Origin: Pseudomonas oryzagri | Lineage (GTDB): Bacteria; Pseudomonadota; Gammaproteobacteria; Pseudomonadales; Pseudomonadaceae | Length of the DNA: 64,000 nucleotides | Reading direction: 5' to 3' | NCBI RefSeq assembly: GCF_020831405.1 | Contig: NZ_JAJHPU010000019.1 | Span: forward strand, 270,986 to 334,985 | Shown here: positions 7,975 to 17,321 of the stretch, in pieces | Position numbering within the stretch: position 1 is the first letter of the stretch | How the letters are laid out: each line of letters starts with the position of its first letter | Position numbers and translations under genes: made by a program | Notes under the pieces: model-generated | The model's database searches: none | Seen by the model: the letters and a program-made list of their open reading frames with translations, nothing else | Told to the model about the DNA's origin: nothing

Positions 7975-8598
7975 TCATCCTCTGCGGACCGGCTCGACGA
8001 GGGCCGTGCGGCCTTTCGGCGGTGCCGTGCCGCTCGGCGCGCCCGGCGGCGCCGCGGCTGGCGGCGCGGCCGGTTTGCCCGATTTGTCCTTGTCCGCTGG
8101 CGCGTTGGCCGGTTTGTCCGGTTTTTCCTTGCCGGCTGGCGCCTTGGGCGGCTTTTCCGCCTTGTCCGCCTGGTCCGGCTCCTGGTGGGCCTGCGGTTCG
8201 CGCAGCAACAGCTCCACCTCGGTGCCGTCGTTGCCCAGCCATACCCGGTCGCGCTCGATACGCCGCAGCCGCCACTCGTCGGCGAGGGCCATGCCCACTT
8301 CCAGGCGCAGGCGCAGCTCGCCCTGGCGCTCGCTGAAGATGGCCATCTGCTGGTCGTTCTCCAGCACGATGCCGCTCAGCCGCCAGACCTCGCGCAGCTT
8401 CTGCGCATCCAGGCTCTCGGTGGGCGCATCCAGCACCGCCGCCGGTCGACGGGTGTTGCTGAACAGCGGCCGCTCGATCATCTGGTTGAACTGGCTGAAG
8501 TCCGGCCGCGCCATGGGCGCCTCCGGCTCCTGCGCCCGCACCGCCAGCCAGGGCAGCAGGGTCGGCAGCAGCAGGCAGACCGTCAGGCGGCGGCTCAT
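7975..8598 (-). CDS. T2SS GspC/GspN-type inner-membrane linker protein
   Basis: The product is 207 aa. An N-terminal hydrophobic segment (about residues 4-20) is followed by an HR-like domain (N-Q-M-I-E-R-P-L-F, then W-R-L-S-G-I-V) as in GspC/PulC homology-region proteins. The C-terminal third is Lys/Pro/Ala-rich and low in complexity. In T2SS this class bridges the inner-membrane platform and the secretin, which fits its place directly before gspD. Start 8598 overlaps the gspM stop by four bases (ATGA). It could be named gspN or an HxcP-like GspC; the class is clear, the letter is not. Confidence 0.75.
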   Translation of the reverse strand: MSRRLTVCLLLPTLLPWLAVRAQEPEAPMARPDFSQFNQMIERPLFSNTRRPAAVLDAPTESLDAQKLREVWRLSGIVLENDQQMAIFSERQGELRLRLEVGMALADEWRLRRIERDRVWLGNDGTEVELLLREPQAHQEPDQADKAEKPPKAPAGKEKPDKPANAPADKDKSGKPAAPPAAAPPGAPSGTAPPKGRTALVEPVRRG

Positions 8599-9188
8599 GG
8601 CGCCTCCGTCTTGGCGATGAAGCCCTTGAGGTCGAAGGTGACGTCCAGCGAAGGCACCGCCTTGATGTCCTCGGCGCGCCGGAAGCGCTGCATGTCGACC
8701 CGCGGATTGCTGAGCACCACCAGGTTTTCCACCAGCAGCAACGGCTCGTGCCAGGCCAGCGCGTAGAGCAGGCGGACCAGTTGCTCGGTTTCGCCGCGCA
8801 GGTGCACCTTGAGGCCCACCGAGGCCACCGGCGCCTCGCCGTCGGCGGTGGTGACGATCTGCACGCTGACCAGCTGCGCGCCCATCTCGCCGATCAGCCG
8901 GGTGATCTGCTGCTGCAGCTCGGCCCCGGCCAGCGCCGGCCGACTCTCGGCGAGCAGCAGGCGGCTGACCGGGTTGTCGCGCTTGAGTTCGGCCAGACGC
9001 TGCTCCTGCGCGGGCAGTTCGGCGATCAGGCGCTGATAGACCGCCAGACGCTGCTCCAGGTCGTCGATCTGCTCCTGGCCGCTGCGGAACTGGGCGAGCA
9101 GCGGGCCGACCACCAGCCCCAGCAGGAGGAACACCACCACCACCAGGATGGCGACCGCCAGCAGCTGGCGGAGGCGCTGCGGCATCAT
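8595..9188 (-). CDS. gspM: T2SS platform protein GspM
   Basis: The product is 197 aa with one N-terminal transmembrane helix (about 9-32), a coiled-coil stretch (about 33-70) and a small ferredoxin-like periplasmic domain (about 95-190) of the GspM/PilO type. GspM pairs with GspL in the inner-membrane platform. The start overlaps the gspL stop (ATGA, 9185-9188), as expected for translational coupling. Confidence 0.87.
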   Translation of the reverse strand: MMPQRLRQLLAVAILVVVVFLLLGLVVGPLLAQFRSGQEQIDDLEQRLAVYQRLIAELPAQEQRLAELKRDNPVSRLLLAESRPALAGAELQQQITRLIGEMGAQLVSVQIVTTADGEAPVASVGLKVHLRGETEQLVRLLYALAWHEPLLLVENLVVLSNPRVDMQRFRRAEDIKAVPSLDVTFDLKGFIAKTEAP

Positions 9189-10390
9189 GGTGTCGTCTCC
9201 GTCTGCTCCGCGTTCTCCGTTTTCCCGGTTTTCTCCGTCGCTTCGGGCGAGGCGGACGGCGGCGCCTCACCGGCGGCGGCGACCTTGCGCTCGGCGAGCA
9301 GGCTGAAGCGGTCCTTCTGGGTCCTGGGATTGCTGGTGATCGGCGAGGCGAAGGTGACGTTCTGCAGGGTCTGCGACTTCTCGAACAGGGCGATCAGCGC
9401 CGAGGCCTCGGCGGACTCGCCCTCCATGCGCACGCGATCCTCGCTGAGCTCGAAGCGGCTGAGCCAGGTGGTGTCCGGCAACAGCTGGGTCAGCTCGTTG
9501 AGGGTCAGAAGGATCGCCGGTGCCTTCTCCTGCTGCGCGCGCAGGTAGCCACCGCCGCCCTCCAGGCGCTGCAGCTCGGCGCGCACCTGGGCGGCCCGCT
9601 CGGCCGCGGCCCTGGGCTTCTCCAGCGCCTCGGTCAGGTTGGCGATTTCGCGCCGCTGCTCGAGCAGCGGAAACCCCACCAGCAGCGCCAGCACCACCAG
9701 CCCGAGGCCGGCCTGCAGGCGGCGGTCGGTGCGCCAGTCGCGCCGGCGCTCGCGCCTGCGGCTGCCCGGCAGCAGGTTGATGCCGTTGCCGCTCCAGTTG
9801 TCCTCGCCACCGCCCAGGCTCACCGTGGCCGGATGCACGCCCAGCTCGTCGAGGCGCTGCAGCAGGCCGTCGAGATAGTCGCGCGGCACCACCAGCAGCT
9901 CCACCTGCAGGCGCTGGTGGGCGCGGTCGCGCTGGACGATTCGATAGCCGAAATAGACCTGGTCGCTGGAGAACGGCGTATGGCGGTCCATCTCGAAACG
10001 CAGCACGTTGTCCAGGCCGGATTCGGTGGCCGCCGGCAGGGCGATGACCTTGCGCAGCGTCCTGCCCGGCGGCAGCAGCAGGACCACCTTGTCGGCCTTG
10101 GGCGCGCGGGTCAGCAGGGGGTCGGTGACGAACGAAGGCCACTCGTCCTCGGCGCCCACCGGGGCGCTGGCCACCGTTTCGATCTGGTTGAAGTTGCCGT
10201 AGCCGACGCGGCACTGCTGATCGTCCATGGCGATGCACAGCACCGTGCCGCGCTGGTGCAGGCGTTGCTGCCAGCGCGGCGGGAGCAGGCCGATCAGTTC
10301 CTCGCTCCACCATTGCCAGAATTGCTCGACCAGACCGCCCAGCGTCCCGGCCAGGGTGCCCAGCCTCGCCAGCTGCAAGCGATCGTTCAT
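9185..10390 (-). CDS. gspL: T2SS platform protein GspL
   Basis: The product is 401 aa. Residues about 45-205 form a cytoplasmic PilM/actin-like region that in this family binds the GspE ATPase. One transmembrane helix follows (about 226-245), then a coiled coil and a PilN-like periplasmic domain. The C-terminal 30 residues are Glu/Thr/Lys-rich tail. ATG at 10390 begins the conserved region; a longer upstream frame has no homology-like features. A 44-bp gap separates it from gspK. Confidence 0.85.
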   Translation of the reverse strand: MNDRLQLARLGTLAGTLGGLVEQFWQWWSEELIGLLPPRWQQRLHQRGTVLCIAMDDQQCRVGYGNFNQIETVASAPVGAEDEWPSFVTDPLLTRAPKADKVVLLLPPGRTLRKVIALPAATESGLDNVLRFEMDRHTPFSSDQVYFGYRIVQRDRAHQRLQVELLVVPRDYLDGLLQRLDELGVHPATVSLGGGEDNWSGNGINLLPGSRRRERRRDWRTDRRLQAGLGLVVLALLVGFPLLEQRREIANLTEALEKPRAAAERAAQVRAELQRLEGGGGYLRAQQEKAPAILLTLNELTQLLPDTTWLSRFELSEDRVRMEGESAEASALIALFEKSQTLQNVTFASPITSNPRTQKDRFSLLAERKVAAAGEAPPSASPEATEKTGKTENAEQTETTP

Positions 10391-10434
10391 CGCCCTCCCC
10401 CTTCCCCAACGGGACTGCGGCCGTGGCCGTCCCC

Positions 10435-11331
10435 TCACTCCGGCGGCGTGTCGTCCAGAACCTCCAGACCCTGCCCCCCACCGCGCAGGTGAATCAGAAG
10501 CTGTCGCTTGATCTGTATGCTCGGACTTACCGCAGTCCGGGTAACGATAGAGTAGTTCACCCCCGGGGCGTTGGGCGCCAGAAAGCGCGAATCCACGCTG
10601 TTCAGCATCGGTGGCCGCTCGCCGCTCTCGTAGTTGCGCCGGCGCTCCTCGATGAAGTTGTCGATGCTCCCCGGATCGATACCCGGCAGCGCCAGCAGTA
10701 CCTCGCGCGGCGCGACCAGCGGATTGATCTCGGCCTTGTTGGAGTCGATGGTCAGGGCCGGGCGCACCTGGTGGTACAACGCCTCGCTCATGCCCAGCAC
10801 CTTGCGCAGCTCCTTGACCTCCTCGAAGGGCGTGTTGGCCGGCCCGGTCAGGCCGGCGGCCTCGTACTCCTCCTCCTCGGCGCCCAGCGGCGTGACCAGC
10901 CCATCCTCGTCGCGCCAGTCGACCACCGCGGCGGCCAGCGCCTCGGCGACCTTCTTGTCCAGGCCCACCGACTCGAACAGCCCTTGCAGCAGCACCGGGT
11001 CGGCTTCGTTGAGGTCGATCTTGCCCTGCTCGTCGAACAGCGCCACCTCCACACTGATGCCGTCCAGCTTCAGCGTCTTGGTGCTGCCGTCGGCCAGCCA
11101 GCCGGCGGTGTTGGCCTGCATCAGGCTCCACGCGCCCCAGTTGATCCCCGCCTCGGCGACGTGGCGGGCGGCGGCGGCCTGGCGCAGGTTGCCCGCCAGC
11201 TGCAGCTCGGTGCGACTGCCGGAGGAAAGGTTGAGCACCAGCATCGACAGCAGCACCAGCAGCCAGAGCACGCTGACCAGGGCGACCCCGGCGCTGCGCC
11301 GCGCCCGCTCATTTGCCGCTGAGCACGACAT
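10435..11331 (-). CDS. gspK: T2SS minor pseudopilin GspK
   Basis: The product is 298 aa, the usual size for the largest minor pseudopilin. The N-terminus is a short basic leader, then G-V-A-L-V-S-V-L-W hydrophobic pilin helix. As is typical for GspK, the glutamate at mature position 5 is absent. The globular part carries the N-x-A-D-P and I-D-P-G-S-I-D motifs of the family. GspK caps the pseudopilus tip with GspI and GspJ. The start overlaps gspJ by 23 bases. Confidence 0.88.
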   Translation of the reverse strand: MSCSAANERARRSAGVALVSVLWLLVLLSMLVLNLSSGSRTELQLAGNLRQAAAARHVAEAGINWGAWSLMQANTAGWLADGSTKTLKLDGISVEVALFDEQGKIDLNEADPVLLQGLFESVGLDKKVAEALAAAVVDWRDEDGLVTPLGAEEEEYEAAGLTGPANTPFEEVKELRKVLGMSEALYHQVRPALTIDSNKAEINPLVAPREVLLALPGIDPGSIDNFIEERRRNYESGERPPMLNSVDSRFLAPNAPGVNYSIVTRTAVSPSIQIKRQLLIHLRGGGQGLEVLDDTPPE

Positions 11332-11971
11332 AGGCCATGTTCCTCGGCGCCACCACCAGTTCCGCCAGCGCGCCCTGCTTGCGCCGCGCCGGGGTGATGC
11401 GGATCAGCGCCGGCAGCGCCTGCTGCTGTTGCCACTCCGACTGCCATTCGCTACCGCCCTCGGTCAGCTGCTCCAGATAGGCGAAGCGCAGGGAGCGCGG
11501 CTGGTCGTCGAGCAGCACCTTCTGCTCGCCATCGTGCTCCAGGCTGTCGACCAGCAGCTTCCAGTCCATCGCGCGCATCTCCATCATCGGCATGTAGCGC
11601 ATCAGCAGCTGCCAGCGCTGTCCCTCGCTGGACAGCGCCTTGTCCTGCAGCAGCTGCACCCAGTAGAGCTGATCGCTGTCGTCCAGCGTCGACAGCCGGC
11701 TGACGAAGATCACCCCCTCCTCGTCGCCGCGGAAGGCGAGCTGCTGCACATCCTCCTCGTCGCGCAGGGTGACCACCTCGGGGCCTTCGAGCAGGCGGCG
11801 CAGCAGCGCCTGGGCCAGGTAGTTGTCCTCGATCTCGCGCTGGCGCTGGTCGACCGCCTTCCAGGCGCCCATCGCCACCTGCAGGCCGCCGTAGGCCAGC
11901 AGCGACACCAGGGTCGCCAGGCTCATCGCCACCAGCAGCTCGATCAGGGTGAACCCCGCCACGCGTTTCAT
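11309..11971 (-). CDS. gspJ: T2SS minor pseudopilin GspJ
   Basis: The product is 220 aa with a class III prepilin leader (MKRVAG, then FTLIELLVAM), so the prepilin peptidase should cut at G/F and methylate F. The ATG at 11971 overlaps the gspI stop (TGATG); a GTG one codon earlier is possible. The size and the W-x-A-V-D-Q-R-Q-R-E helix match GspJ. It forms the tip trimer with GspI and GspK. Confidence 0.88.
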   Translation of the reverse strand: MKRVAGFTLIELLVAMSLATLVSLLAYGGLQVAMGAWKAVDQRQREIEDNYLAQALLRRLLEGPEVVTLRDEEDVQQLAFRGDEEGVIFVSRLSTLDDSDQLYWVQLLQDKALSSEGQRWQLLMRYMPMMEMRAMDWKLLVDSLEHDGEQKVLLDDQPRSLRFAYLEQLTEGGSEWQSEWQQQQALPALIRITPARRKQGALAELVVAPRNMAYVVLSGK

Positions 11972-12363
11972 CACTGCTCCCGCATCAGCCGGATGGTGCT
12001 CAGGCTGAGCTGCTCGTTGGGCCGGCTCCCCCAGCTGACCGTGACCTGCACCCGCCAGGGCATCACGCCGTACTGCCCGCCGGGCTCCTGGTTGTCGAAC
12101 TGGAAGCGCTCGACCTCGCTCTTCCAGCGGTAGCGCCCGCTGAGGCGTCCCTGGTGCTCGCCGCGGCTGTCCCAGCGCAATTGGGCGAGGACCTCCACCA
12201 GCTTGGATTCGGCCAGTTGCAGGGCGACCTGGTACTGCTCGGCGCGGTCCAGCGAGCCGAGCGACTGGGAGACGATGCGCAGCAGCACCGCCATGCTCAG
12301 GCTGAGGATAAGGAAGGCGACCAGCACCTCCAGCAGGGTGAAGCCGCGCTGCCTACATTTCAT
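11971..12363 (-). CDS. gspI: T2SS minor pseudopilin GspI
   Basis: The product is 130 aa with prepilin motif RGFTLLEVLVAF. ATG at 12363 is preferred over one seven codons upstream because GGGGA lies 9 bases before it and it gives the normal short leader (MKCRQRG). It overlaps the end of gspH by 11 bases. It is expected to initiate the pseudopilus tip complex. Confidence 0.86.
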   Translation of the reverse strand: MKCRQRGFTLLEVLVAFLILSLSMAVLLRIVSQSLGSLDRAEQYQVALQLAESKLVEVLAQLRWDSRGEHQGRLSGRYRWKSEVERFQFDNQEPGGQYGVMPWRVQVTVSWGSRPNEQLSLSTIRLMREQ

Positions 12364-12928
12364 CGAACGATTCCCCGACGCCATGTCTCCTGCGCTCGAG
12401 TTCCTTGAGGCGGGCCTTCTCGGCCTTTTCGCGCGCCGCCTTGAGCCGTTCCTGCTCCTCCTCGGTACTGCGCTCGACCCGACCGCTCAGCCAGTCGACC
12501 ACGATGACCCGGCTCTGGCCTTCCTCGAGCTTGACGGTGATGCTGCCGCCGGAAGAGTCGCCGGGCGGAAAGAAGAGGATCTGCGCCCCGCCGGCCTCGC
12601 CGCCGCCGCTCTCGCCGCCCTCCAGGGTCACCTCGATCCCGTTGCGCGGCCGGTAGGGAGCTTCGCGGTAGCTCAGGCGCAGGTCGTCGCTCTGCGCGTC
12701 CTGGCTGATGCTCACCGGCGCGCCGGAGAGGATCGCCTGGCTGCGCGCATGCCGCAGCATGGCCGCCAGACTGCGGGCCTCGGCCTCGAGGCCGAGCCCC
12801 GGCAACAGGCGCTGGAATCCCGGGCCGACCAGGCTGACCGCGAGCCCCGCGATCACCAGCACCACCAGCAATTCCATCAGGGTGAAGCCGCGCGCCTCAT
12901 TCCCAGCTGCGCACATCGCGGTTTTCAC
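12353..12928 (-). CDS. gspH: T2SS minor pseudopilin GspH
   Basis: The product is 191 aa with prepilin motif RGFTLMELLVVL. GTG at 12928 has GAAGG upstream; an in-frame ATG at 12916 would give a leader of nine residues and is a real alternative. The C-terminus is a charged, probably helical tail rich in Glu, Lys and Arg (about 150-190), longer than usual for GspH. The gene overlaps gspG by 32 bases. Confidence 0.84.
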   Translation of the reverse strand: MKTAMCAAGNEARGFTLMELLVVLVIAGLAVSLVGPGFQRLLPGLGLEAEARSLAAMLRHARSQAILSGAPVSISQDAQSDDLRLSYREAPYRPRNGIEVTLEGGESGGGEAGGAQILFFPPGDSSGGSITVKLEEGQSRVIVVDWLSGRVERSTEEEQERLKAAREKAEKARLKELERRRHGVGESFDEM

Positions 12929-13355
12929 CGTCGCCGCCTTCGCGGTTGTCCGCGCCCAGGCTCCACAGATCGAAGTCGCCGTTCTGGCCGGGCGAGCGGT
13001 ACTGGTAGTCGTTGCCCCACGGGTCCTTGCGGATCACGCTCTTCTTCAGGTACGGGCCGTTCCAGTTGTCGACGTTGCGCGGCTTGGTGATCAGCGCGTC
13101 CAGGCCCTGCTCGCTGGTGGGATAGCTGCCCAGTTCGAGGCGGTAGAGATCCAGCGCCCCGCTCAGCTCCTGGATCTGCAACTGGGCGGCCTTGGTCTTC
13201 GAGCCGCTCAACTGCTTGAACACCTGGGGACCGACCAGGCTGGCCATCAGCCCGAGGATCACCAGGACCACGAGGATTTCCAGCAAGGTGAAGCCCCTGC
13301 CGCGCCGCGCCAGGCGGCGGTCGGTCGAGCGGCGAAGCGCGCGTGCCATGTGCAT
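12897..13355 (-). CDS. gspG: T2SS major pseudopilin GspG
   Basis: The product is 152 aa and the main subunit of the pseudopilus. An unusually long basic leader (about 20 residues) precedes the cleavage motif G/FTLLEILVVL. The downstream pattern Y-P-T-S-E-Q-G-L, D-P-W-G-N-D-Y-Q-Y and S-L-G-A-D is diagnostic of GspG and includes the calcium-site loop. GGAG lies just before the ATG at 13355. A second in-frame ATG two codons later is possible. Confidence 0.92.
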   Translation of the reverse strand: MHMARALRRSTDRRLARRGRGFTLLEILVVLVILGLMASLVGPQVFKQLSGSKTKAAQLQIQELSGALDLYRLELGSYPTSEQGLDALITKPRNVDNWNGPYLKKSVIRKDPWGNDYQYRSPGQNGDFDLWSLGADNREGGDGENRDVRSWE

Positions 13356-13371
13356 ATCCGTATCTCCTGCT

Positions 13372-14592
13372 TCATATGGGTAGTTCGGTGATGCTCATGA
13401 TGGCGACCAGCACCGAGAGGATGATCCCGGCGATCAGCACCCCCAGGCCGACGATCAACAGCGGCTCGAGTATCGCCAGCAGGCGCTGGATGGCGTTCTC
13501 CACCTCGCGGTCGTAGGTATCGGCGACCTTCATCAGCATCTCGTCGAGATGCCCGGTTTCCTCGCCTACCTGGATCATCTGCATCGCCAGCGAGGGGAAC
13601 AGGCCGCTGGCGAGCAGCGGCGGCGCCAGCTGGCGCCCCTGCTTGAGGCCTTCGGCGGCGAGGCCGACCTGCTCGGCCAGCAGCCGGTTGCCGAGGGTCT
13701 GGCGGGCGATGCTCAGCCCCTGCAGCAGGGCCACGCCGCCGGTCAGCAGCGAACCCAGGCTGCGCGCGAAGCGGGCGGTCTCGACCCGCTGCAGCAGCCC
13801 GCCGATCAGCGGCAGGCGCAGCTTCAGGCGGTCCCACCGGTTGCGGTATTCGGGCTGTTGCAGCAGCTGGCGCGCGGCCACCGCGGCGCCGAGCAGCGCC
13901 AGCAGCAGCCACGGGCCGAAGGTGCGAATCCCCTCTGCCGCGCCGATGACGATCTGGGTGGACAGCGGCAGGCTGGCGCCCATGTCGTCGAACAACTGGC
14001 GGAACTGCGGGATCACGTAGACCAGGATGATCAGCAGCGAGGTCACCGACACGCCGAGCAGGATCACCGGGTAGATCAGCGCCGACACCAGGCGGTCGTG
14101 CAGCGACTTGCTGCGCTCCATGTAATAGGCCAGGTTGGCCAGCCCCTCGGAAAGGTTACCGGCGACCTCGGAGGCCTGGATCATGCTGATGTAGAAGCCG
14201 GAGAACAGCTCCGGGCGCTCGCCCATCACCCTCGACAGGCTGATGCCGCGGCGCACGCCTTCCTGGATCGGCGCGATCAGCTGCTGCATCTGCGGGTCGG
14301 GATCGACCCGCAGCATGATGTCCAGCGAGCGGTCAAGGGCCACCCCCGAGTGCAGCAGCGAGGCGAGGTTCTGGGTGAAGTGCAGCACCATCTTGCGGCT
14401 GCGCGTGCGGCCGAGCATCTCGCCGACGTCGACCTGCAATAACGACTGCCAGCCGCGCCGGGTGCCGATCTCGATGGGGATCAGGCCCTTGGCGCGCAGC
14501 TGCAGCAGCACGCCCTGCTCGTCCTCGGCCTCGAGGTCGCCGCTGTGCACCTCGCCGTCGTTGCTCACCGCCCGATAATGAAAGCGCGCCAT
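13372..14592 (-). CDS. gspF: T2SS inner-membrane protein GspF
   Basis: The product is 406 aa, the normal GspF/PilC length. It has two repeated cytoplasmic helical domains (about residues 70-190 and 275-395) and three transmembrane segments, two central and one at the C-terminus. Family motifs seen are F-T-Q-N-L-A-S-L-L and A-R-F-A-R-S-L-G. It couples the GspE ATPase to pseudopilus assembly. The start lies 2 bases after the gspE stop. Confidence 0.92.
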   Translation of the reverse strand: MARFHYRAVSNDGEVHSGDLEAEDEQGVLLQLRAKGLIPIEIGTRRGWQSLLQVDVGEMLGRTRSRKMVLHFTQNLASLLHSGVALDRSLDIMLRVDPDPQMQQLIAPIQEGVRRGISLSRVMGERPELFSGFYISMIQASEVAGNLSEGLANLAYYMERSKSLHDRLVSALIYPVILLGVSVTSLLIILVYVIPQFRQLFDDMGASLPLSTQIVIGAAEGIRTFGPWLLLALLGAAVAARQLLQQPEYRNRWDRLKLRLPLIGGLLQRVETARFARSLGSLLTGGVALLQGLSIARQTLGNRLLAEQVGLAAEGLKQGRQLAPPLLASGLFPSLAMQMIQVGEETGHLDEMLMKVADTYDREVENAIQRLLAILEPLLIVGLGVLIAGIILSVLVAIMSITELPI

Positions 14593-14594
14593 CC

Positions 14595-16322
14595 TCAGCC
14601 CTCCTGGGTGACGCGGATCACTTCGTCGATGCTGGTGACGCCGTGGATCGCCTTCAGGCAGCCGTCCTCGTACATGGTCAGCATCCCCTCCTCGCGCGCG
14701 GCGCGCATCAGGGTGCCGGCGTCGGCGTGCTGGAGGATCAGGCGGCGGATGCCGTCGGTGATGGTCAGCACCTCGATGATGGCGATACGGCCGTAGTAGC
14801 CGGTGCCGTTGCACTCCGGGCAGCCCCTGGCCTTGTGCAGGGTCACCGGCTTGCCGCCGGACAGCTGGTCGAGGCGCATCTCGCGGACCATCTCCGGCAG
14901 CGGCGTCCACGCCTCGCGGCACTGCGGGCAGAGCTTGCGCACCAGGCGCTGGGCGAGCACGCCGTTCAAGGTCGAGGTCAGCAGGTAGTCCTCCACGCCC
15001 ATCTCCATCAGGCGGGTGACACTGCTGGGTGCATCGTTGGTGTGCAGGGTGGACAGCACCAGGTGGCCGGTCAGCGCCGACTGGATGCAGATGCGCGCGG
15101 TCTCCAGGTCGCGCATCTCGCCGACCATGATGACATCCGGGTCCTGGCGCACGATCGAGCGCAGCGCGCTGGCGAAGGTCAGGCCGATGCTCGGCTTGAC
15201 CTGGATCTGGTTGACCCCCTCGAGCTGGTACTCCACCGGGTCTTCCACGGTGATCAGCTTGCTCTCGCTGGTGTTGAGCATGTTCAGCGCGGTGTACAGG
15301 GTGGTGGTCTTGCCGCTGCCGGTCGGCCCGGTGACCAGCAGCACGCCGTAGGGAATCCGCAGGATGCCCTGCAGGCGCTGGTAGGGCTGCTCGCTGAAGC
15401 CCAGCGCGGCGAAGTCCAGCACCACGCTCTCGCGGTTGAGCAGGCGCATCACCACGCTCTCGCCGTGCATGGTCGGCACGGTGGACACGCGGATGTCGAG
15501 ATCGTTGCCCTGTACGCGCATCTCGATGCGGCCGTCCTGCGGCAGGCGCCGCTCGGCAATGTTGAGGCGCGCCATCAGCTTGATCCGCGAGATCACCGCC
15601 GCCGACAGATTGACCGGCGGCGACTCGGTTTCCTGCAGCACGCCGTCGACCCGGTAGCGCACCTTGAGGCGGTTCTCGAAGGGCTCGACGTGGATGTCCG
15701 AGGCGCGCATGTCCACCGCGCGCTGGATGACCAGGTTGACCAGGCGGATGACCGGCGCCTCGCTGGCCATGTCGCGCAGCTGCTCGACGTCGTCGCTGCT
15801 TTCCGTCTCGTCGGCGGCGCTGACCCGCGAGAGGATGTCGCCCATCTGGCTGCGGCCCTCGCCGTACAGCCGCTCGATGGCCGATTCGATCTCGCTGGCC
15901 AGCGCCACCGTCGACTCGATCCGGCAGCCGGCGGCCAACGCCAGGGCGGAAATCACGTAGGCGTCCTGCGGATCGGCCAGCGCCACGCGCAGCACGCCGT
16001 CCTCCTGCGTAAGCGGCAGGGCGCGACATTCCTTGAGGAAACGGTAGGAAAGCCGTTCGATCGGCAGCGGTTCGCCGGGAAAATCGCCGGCCGGCACCAG
16101 CGGCAGGCCCAGCGAGGTGGACAATTGGCGGGCGATGTCCTGCTCGGACACCAGACCCATGCGCATCAGCAGGGTCTGCTGCGAGCAGGGCTCGGTCTGC
16201 GCGGCCTGCATGCGCTGCAGGCGGTTGTAATCCGACTCGCTCAGCTTGCCGGCCTGCAACAGCTCGCGCCCCAGATCCAGCGGCGCGGCGGCCGACGAGT
16301 TGATGACTGCCGAAGCGACCAT
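14595..16322 (-). CDS. gspE: T2SS traffic ATPase GspE
   Basis: The product is 575 aa. The N1/N2 region (1-200) is followed by the ATPase core with Walker A GPTGSGKTT, the Asp-box and Walker B region (V-G-E-M-R-D), a His box, and two CxxC pairs (CPQC and CPEC) that bind zinc in GspE. It powers pseudopilus assembly. ATG at 16322 follows GGAGGGGGAAGA and is the first gene of the operon. The 178-bp gap to the divergent TraX-family gene must hold both promoters; none was obvious. Confidence 0.94.
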   Translation of the reverse strand: MVASAVINSSAAAPLDLGRELLQAGKLSESDYNRLQRMQAAQTEPCSQQTLLMRMGLVSEQDIARQLSTSLGLPLVPAGDFPGEPLPIERLSYRFLKECRALPLTQEDGVLRVALADPQDAYVISALALAAGCRIESTVALASEIESAIERLYGEGRSQMGDILSRVSAADETESSDDVEQLRDMASEAPVIRLVNLVIQRAVDMRASDIHVEPFENRLKVRYRVDGVLQETESPPVNLSAAVISRIKLMARLNIAERRLPQDGRIEMRVQGNDLDIRVSTVPTMHGESVVMRLLNRESVVLDFAALGFSEQPYQRLQGILRIPYGVLLVTGPTGSGKTTTLYTALNMLNTSESKLITVEDPVEYQLEGVNQIQVKPSIGLTFASALRSIVRQDPDVIMVGEMRDLETARICIQSALTGHLVLSTLHTNDAPSSVTRLMEMGVEDYLLTSTLNGVLAQRLVRKLCPQCREAWTPLPEMVREMRLDQLSGGKPVTLHKARGCPECNGTGYYGRIAIIEVLTITDGIRRLILQHADAGTLMRAAREEGMLTMYEDGCLKAIHGVTSIDEVIRVTQEG

Positions 16323-16500
16323 CCGTCTTCCCCCTCCCGCCCGCTCTGCCGGCGGGTGTGGCGGCCTGCCGGGATGGCGGGCCAAGCGGTCTGGAAAAAA
16401 TATAGACCCTCCGGCTGCAGACGATCGGGTTTGCCGCCAGCCGGAATCGCCGCCGATAATGCCCGGCCCGTCGCCAGGCGACGGCCGACCCAGGACCCTC

Positions 16501-17301
16501 ATGATCGAACTGCCGCAGCCATCCACCCCGGCCGCCGTGCGTCCCCTGCCGGGGGCGGCGGCGCCCAGCCACGCCCGCGAGCGTGGCCTCGACCTGGTCA
16601 AGTGGCTGGCGCTGGCCAGCATGGCCGTCGACCACCTGCGCTTCCTGAGCCCCGGCCAGCCGCTGCTGGCCGGCTGTTTCGTGGTCGGCCGGCTGGCCTT
16701 TCCGCTGTTCTGCCTGGCGCTGGCCGCCAACCTGGCGCGCCGCCCGGCCGGCGCGTTCAGCGCCAGCGAGCGCCGCCATCTCGGCGCCCTGCTGCTGTTC
16801 GCGGTATTCAGCGAGCCCGCTCATGATCTGATGCTGGGCAACGCCCACAAGTTCAACATCCTGGTCACCCTGGCCCTCGGCTGGGGCATCGCCTGGGGCT
16901 GCAACGCCCTGCAGCGCGGGCCGCTGCTGATGGCCGGGCTGCTCGCCGGCGGCGCCGCCTGGCTGCACGCCAGCCTGACCTACGGCCTGCCCGGCGTGCT
17001 GCTGCCGACCTTCTGCCTGTTCGCCCTGCAACGCGGCGGCCCGTGGCCGGCCCTGGCGACCGCCACCGTACTGCTGGCCAATTTCACCCCGCGGCTGTCC
17101 GCCGGCCTGCTCGCCGGAGAGCCGCGCGACGCGCTGATCGCCGCCGTCTGCCTGGCCGCCCTGCCGCTCGGCCTGTGGCTGCTGCGCGCGCCGCTGCCGA
17201 CGGGCCTGCGCGTCTCGGCGGTGGGCCGCTGGGCCTACTTCTTCTATCCATTGCACATGCTGATCATCGCCGCGACGGCCATACTGCTGCGCACCCTGTG
17301 A
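16501..17301 (+). CDS. TraX-family membrane protein
   Basis: The product is 266 aa. The opening G-L-D-L-V-K-W-L-A-L-A-S-M-A-V-D-H pattern and about eight hydrophobic helices place it in the TraX family, which includes the F-pilin N-acetylase TraX. Chromosomal copies like this are not linked to conjugation genes and may acylate some other envelope substrate (inference). It lies 20 bases upstream of sbcD on the same strand and is divergent from gspE. Confidence 0.8.
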   Translation: MIELPQPSTPAAVRPLPGAAAPSHARERGLDLVKWLALASMAVDHLRFLSPGQPLLAGCFVVGRLAFPLFCLALAANLARRPAGAFSASERRHLGALLLFAVFSEPAHDLMLGNAHKFNILVTLALGWGIAWGCNALQRGPLLMAGLLAGGAAWLHASLTYGLPGVLLPTFCLFALQRGGPWPALATATVLLANFTPRLSAGLLAGEPRDALIAAVCLAALPLGLWLLRAPLPTGLRVSAVGRWAYFFYPLHMLIIAATAILLRTL

Positions 17302-17321
17302 AGGACCTTGGGGAACCCATC

